A program made the translations under genes and the position numbers. A DNA stretch of 64,000 bases from Paramecium tetraurelia (taxonomy: Eukaryota > Ciliophora > Oligohymenophorea > Peniculida > Parameciidae), in assembly GCF_000165425.1 (NCBI RefSeq), contig NW_001799544.1, positions 1 through 64,000 on the forward strand, given 5' to 3'. The notes below the pieces were generated by a model. It saw nothing but the letters and a program-made list of their open reading frames with translations. It had not been told where the DNA came from and made no database searches. This document shows, one piece after another, positions 62,781 to 64,000 of the stretch; within the stretch, counting starts at the first letter, position 1, and every line of letters begins with the position of its first letter.

Positions 62781-63662
62781 TCATAATTTTGGGAATTCAG
62801 CCTTCCCTTTTGTCATTGAAGCTGTAATAGCAGTAGCCATATCATTTGTGAATAGCATGGCCATATTAGTTCTGGCCATGACATCTAAGTGCGAATCTAG
62901 ATTTTATTCCCTAGTCACAATGCTTTTAATTGTGTAGCATCCTACTGGAGATTTGGAAGCAATGGTCTCAGCAAGCTTGAAGATTTCATCATTTAACTAA
63001 TCACTCTTAACTACTTTGCTAACTAAACCCAATTGTAAAGCTTCTTGAGCATTAAAAATTCTGCCTGTGTATGCTAATTCTCTGAAGAGGGATGTATTAG
63101 CATTCTATACGCCCAATCTTTACAGAGTTCCTATATCAGCAGCCCTATAAATATAATGGAAGTGAATATACATTCCAATATCAATTTCTTTGATTGAGAA
63201 ATTTGCATCTTCCGAACAATATCTGATATCGGCAGAGGTAATAAGGTCAATGCCACCCCCCAAACAATATCCTTGAATGCCCACGATTACTGGTACTCTG
63301 ATTCTGGATAAGGAAGTCATTGCAAATTGCCAATCCTTAATGAGATCATAGATTCTAATTGATCTTCTTGCTTAATCCAACTCGTCTGGAAACTGAGGAA
63401 TAGGGAGAATAGGAGAATACTTGGAACATTTGTGGAGCTTCTTTGAGATCGAGACCGGCACAGAAGTGCTTTCCTCTTCCAGTCAACACCACAACTCGAA
63501 CATCGTCAGTTTAATTGATGATATCGACAGCAGCCTTGAAATCTTGAAAGAGTTGACCAGACATGGCATTCCTAGGGTTATGAATGGGATGTACAATTGT
63601 TTGGGTCGATTGATTTCAAGATGATAAATTTATCCTTTTTTGGTACCCACTAGAGTTTACAT
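62781..63662 (-). CDS. Delta(3,5)-delta(2,4)-dienoyl-CoA isomerase (ECH1-like)
   Basis: Crotonase-fold enzyme of beta-oxidation for odd-position double bonds, 267 residues. Motifs: INRPKQLNAMSGQLFQDF, GRGKHFCAGLDLKEA, GIQGYCLGGGIDLITSADIR, SEDANFSIKEIDIGMAADIG (the catalytic acidic residues Glu and Asp in KE.D.G fit ECH1), ELAYTGRIFNAQEAL and LGLVSKVV. The C-terminus ...EFPKL ends in PKL, a PTS1-like peroxisomal signal. Three introns of 23, 28 (ends CAG) and 27 nt give a length divisible by three. Divergent from the ammonium transporter gene, 100 bp apart. Confidence 0.9.
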
Positions 63663-63762
63663 ATTATGAATATTATTATGCTTGGTTTAATTTTTATTTG
63701 TATTTATTTTTGATGATATAAATGAATTTTGAAAATATATATCCCAAAATAAATAAATTAAT
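63663..63762. promoter_or_regulatory. Divergent promoter region
   Basis: 100 bp between the start codons of the ECH1-like gene and the ammonium transporter gene; A/T-rich. Inferred from position only. Confidence 0.45.
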
Positions 63763-64000
63763 ATGAATCATCTTACAGGAATTGAAGCTGTTCTTAATAC
63801 AGCTGAAGCAAGCACTCCAGCCCCATCAAACATTGATTCCACATGGGTGTTGATTACATCCTTCAGTGCTTTATTAACAATATTGGGATTCGCCTTCATC
63901 AGTTCAGGAGCAGTGAGATACAAATCTGTGCAATCAGCAGTTATCACAGTCTTATTGGGAGCAGTGATCACCATATTATTTTTCTGGCTTGTAAGAAATA
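63763..64000 (+). CDS. Ammonium transporter (Amt/Rh family), partial
   Basis: Only the first 79 residues are in the window. MNHLTGIEAVLNTAEAS leads to IDSTWVLITSFSALLTILGF, FAFISSGAVRYKSVQSAVIT and a further span (LLGAVITILFFWLV). The D-x-TWVL start and GFAF...G.VR.K pattern are the first transmembrane helix and loop of Amt proteins, which move ammonium across membranes. The reading is continuous to the right edge, and the gene runs on beyond it. Confidence 0.85.
   Translation, partial: MNHLTGIEAVLNTAEASTPAPSNIDSTWVLITSFSALLTILGFAFISSGAVRYKSVQSAVITVLLGAVITILFFWLVRN

Noticed and set aside
62743-62937. Plus-strand hydrophobic frame near 62.8 kb
   Set aside because: It is the antisense of the C-terminal ECH1-like coding sequence, which ends at 62781 with a PTS1-like signal.
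63421-63624. Plus-strand frame across the start of the ECH1-like gene
   Set aside because: It is the antisense of conserved crotonase motifs on the minus strand.
63768-63974. Minus-strand frame of 68 residues at the right edge
   Set aside because: It mirrors the plus-strand N-terminus of the ammonium transporter, which has recognisable family motifs.

Overview
The window reads as ciliate nuclear DNA, most likely Paramecium (somatic or macronuclear-destined sequence). It is very AT-rich and gene-dense. Conserved proteins on both strands only read through if TAA and TAG are glutamine and TGA is the only stop. Genes are interrupted by tiny introns, mostly 19-31 nt, almost all GT...AG. Spacers are often under 100 bp. 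I see no rRNA, tRNA, CRISPR, transposon, virus-like element or telomere repeat. The genes read like ordinary ciliate housekeeping and signalling genes.

Layout. 1-2.8 kb: mostly uncertain, with one probable gene at 1131-2040. 2.8-15.3 kb: three long minus-strand genes in tandem: a P4-ATPase-like/guanylyl cyclase fusion, an ACAT/DGAT1-type acyltransferase and a protein kinase fused to TPR repeats. 15.3-24.4 kb: an unresolved plus gene, a membrane AIG1-like GTPase, a MORN-repeat protein, a multi-span RING protein and three unknown proteins. 24.7-33.6 kb: DPM1, an ARL8-like GTPase, a truncated TCF25 homologue, a RING-CH/FHA protein, a coiled-coil protein and RNA polymerase I/III subunit AC19. 33.7-46.5 kb: MAPK15 (ERK7/8), a TFIIS-like factor, ATP synthase OSCP, calcineurin A, a Pol5/MYBBP1A-like protein, XPC/Rad4, an EF-hand protein, an SP-RING-like protein and an RBR-like protein. 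46.8-64 kb: a kinase with an altered DFG motif, an LMBR1/LMBD1 protein, an IRE/Rim15-type AGC kinase, a coiled-coil protein, 2-oxoglutarate dehydrogenase E1, an LMBRD2 protein, CDC50, an Rdx/SelW-like protein, ECH1 and the start of an ammonium transporter.

How they might work together. Genes in ciliates are not organised in operons, so neighbourhood says little. Several products belong to the same physiology: cGMP and Ca2+ signalling (guanylyl cyclase, calcineurin A, EF-hand protein, ARL8 trafficking), and a CDC50 protein of the family that escorts P4-ATPases, which is a candidate partner for the cyclase fusion. The strongest oddities are the inverted cyclase domains, a RING-CH/FHA architecture, a recurring minority of introns ending in AAG, and single-base frame breaks in otherwise well-conserved genes (OGDH, calcineurin A, CDC50, TCF25). 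Exon boundaries were inferred by eye from reading frames and family conservation. Those checked by length (total minus introns divisible by three) are stated as such.
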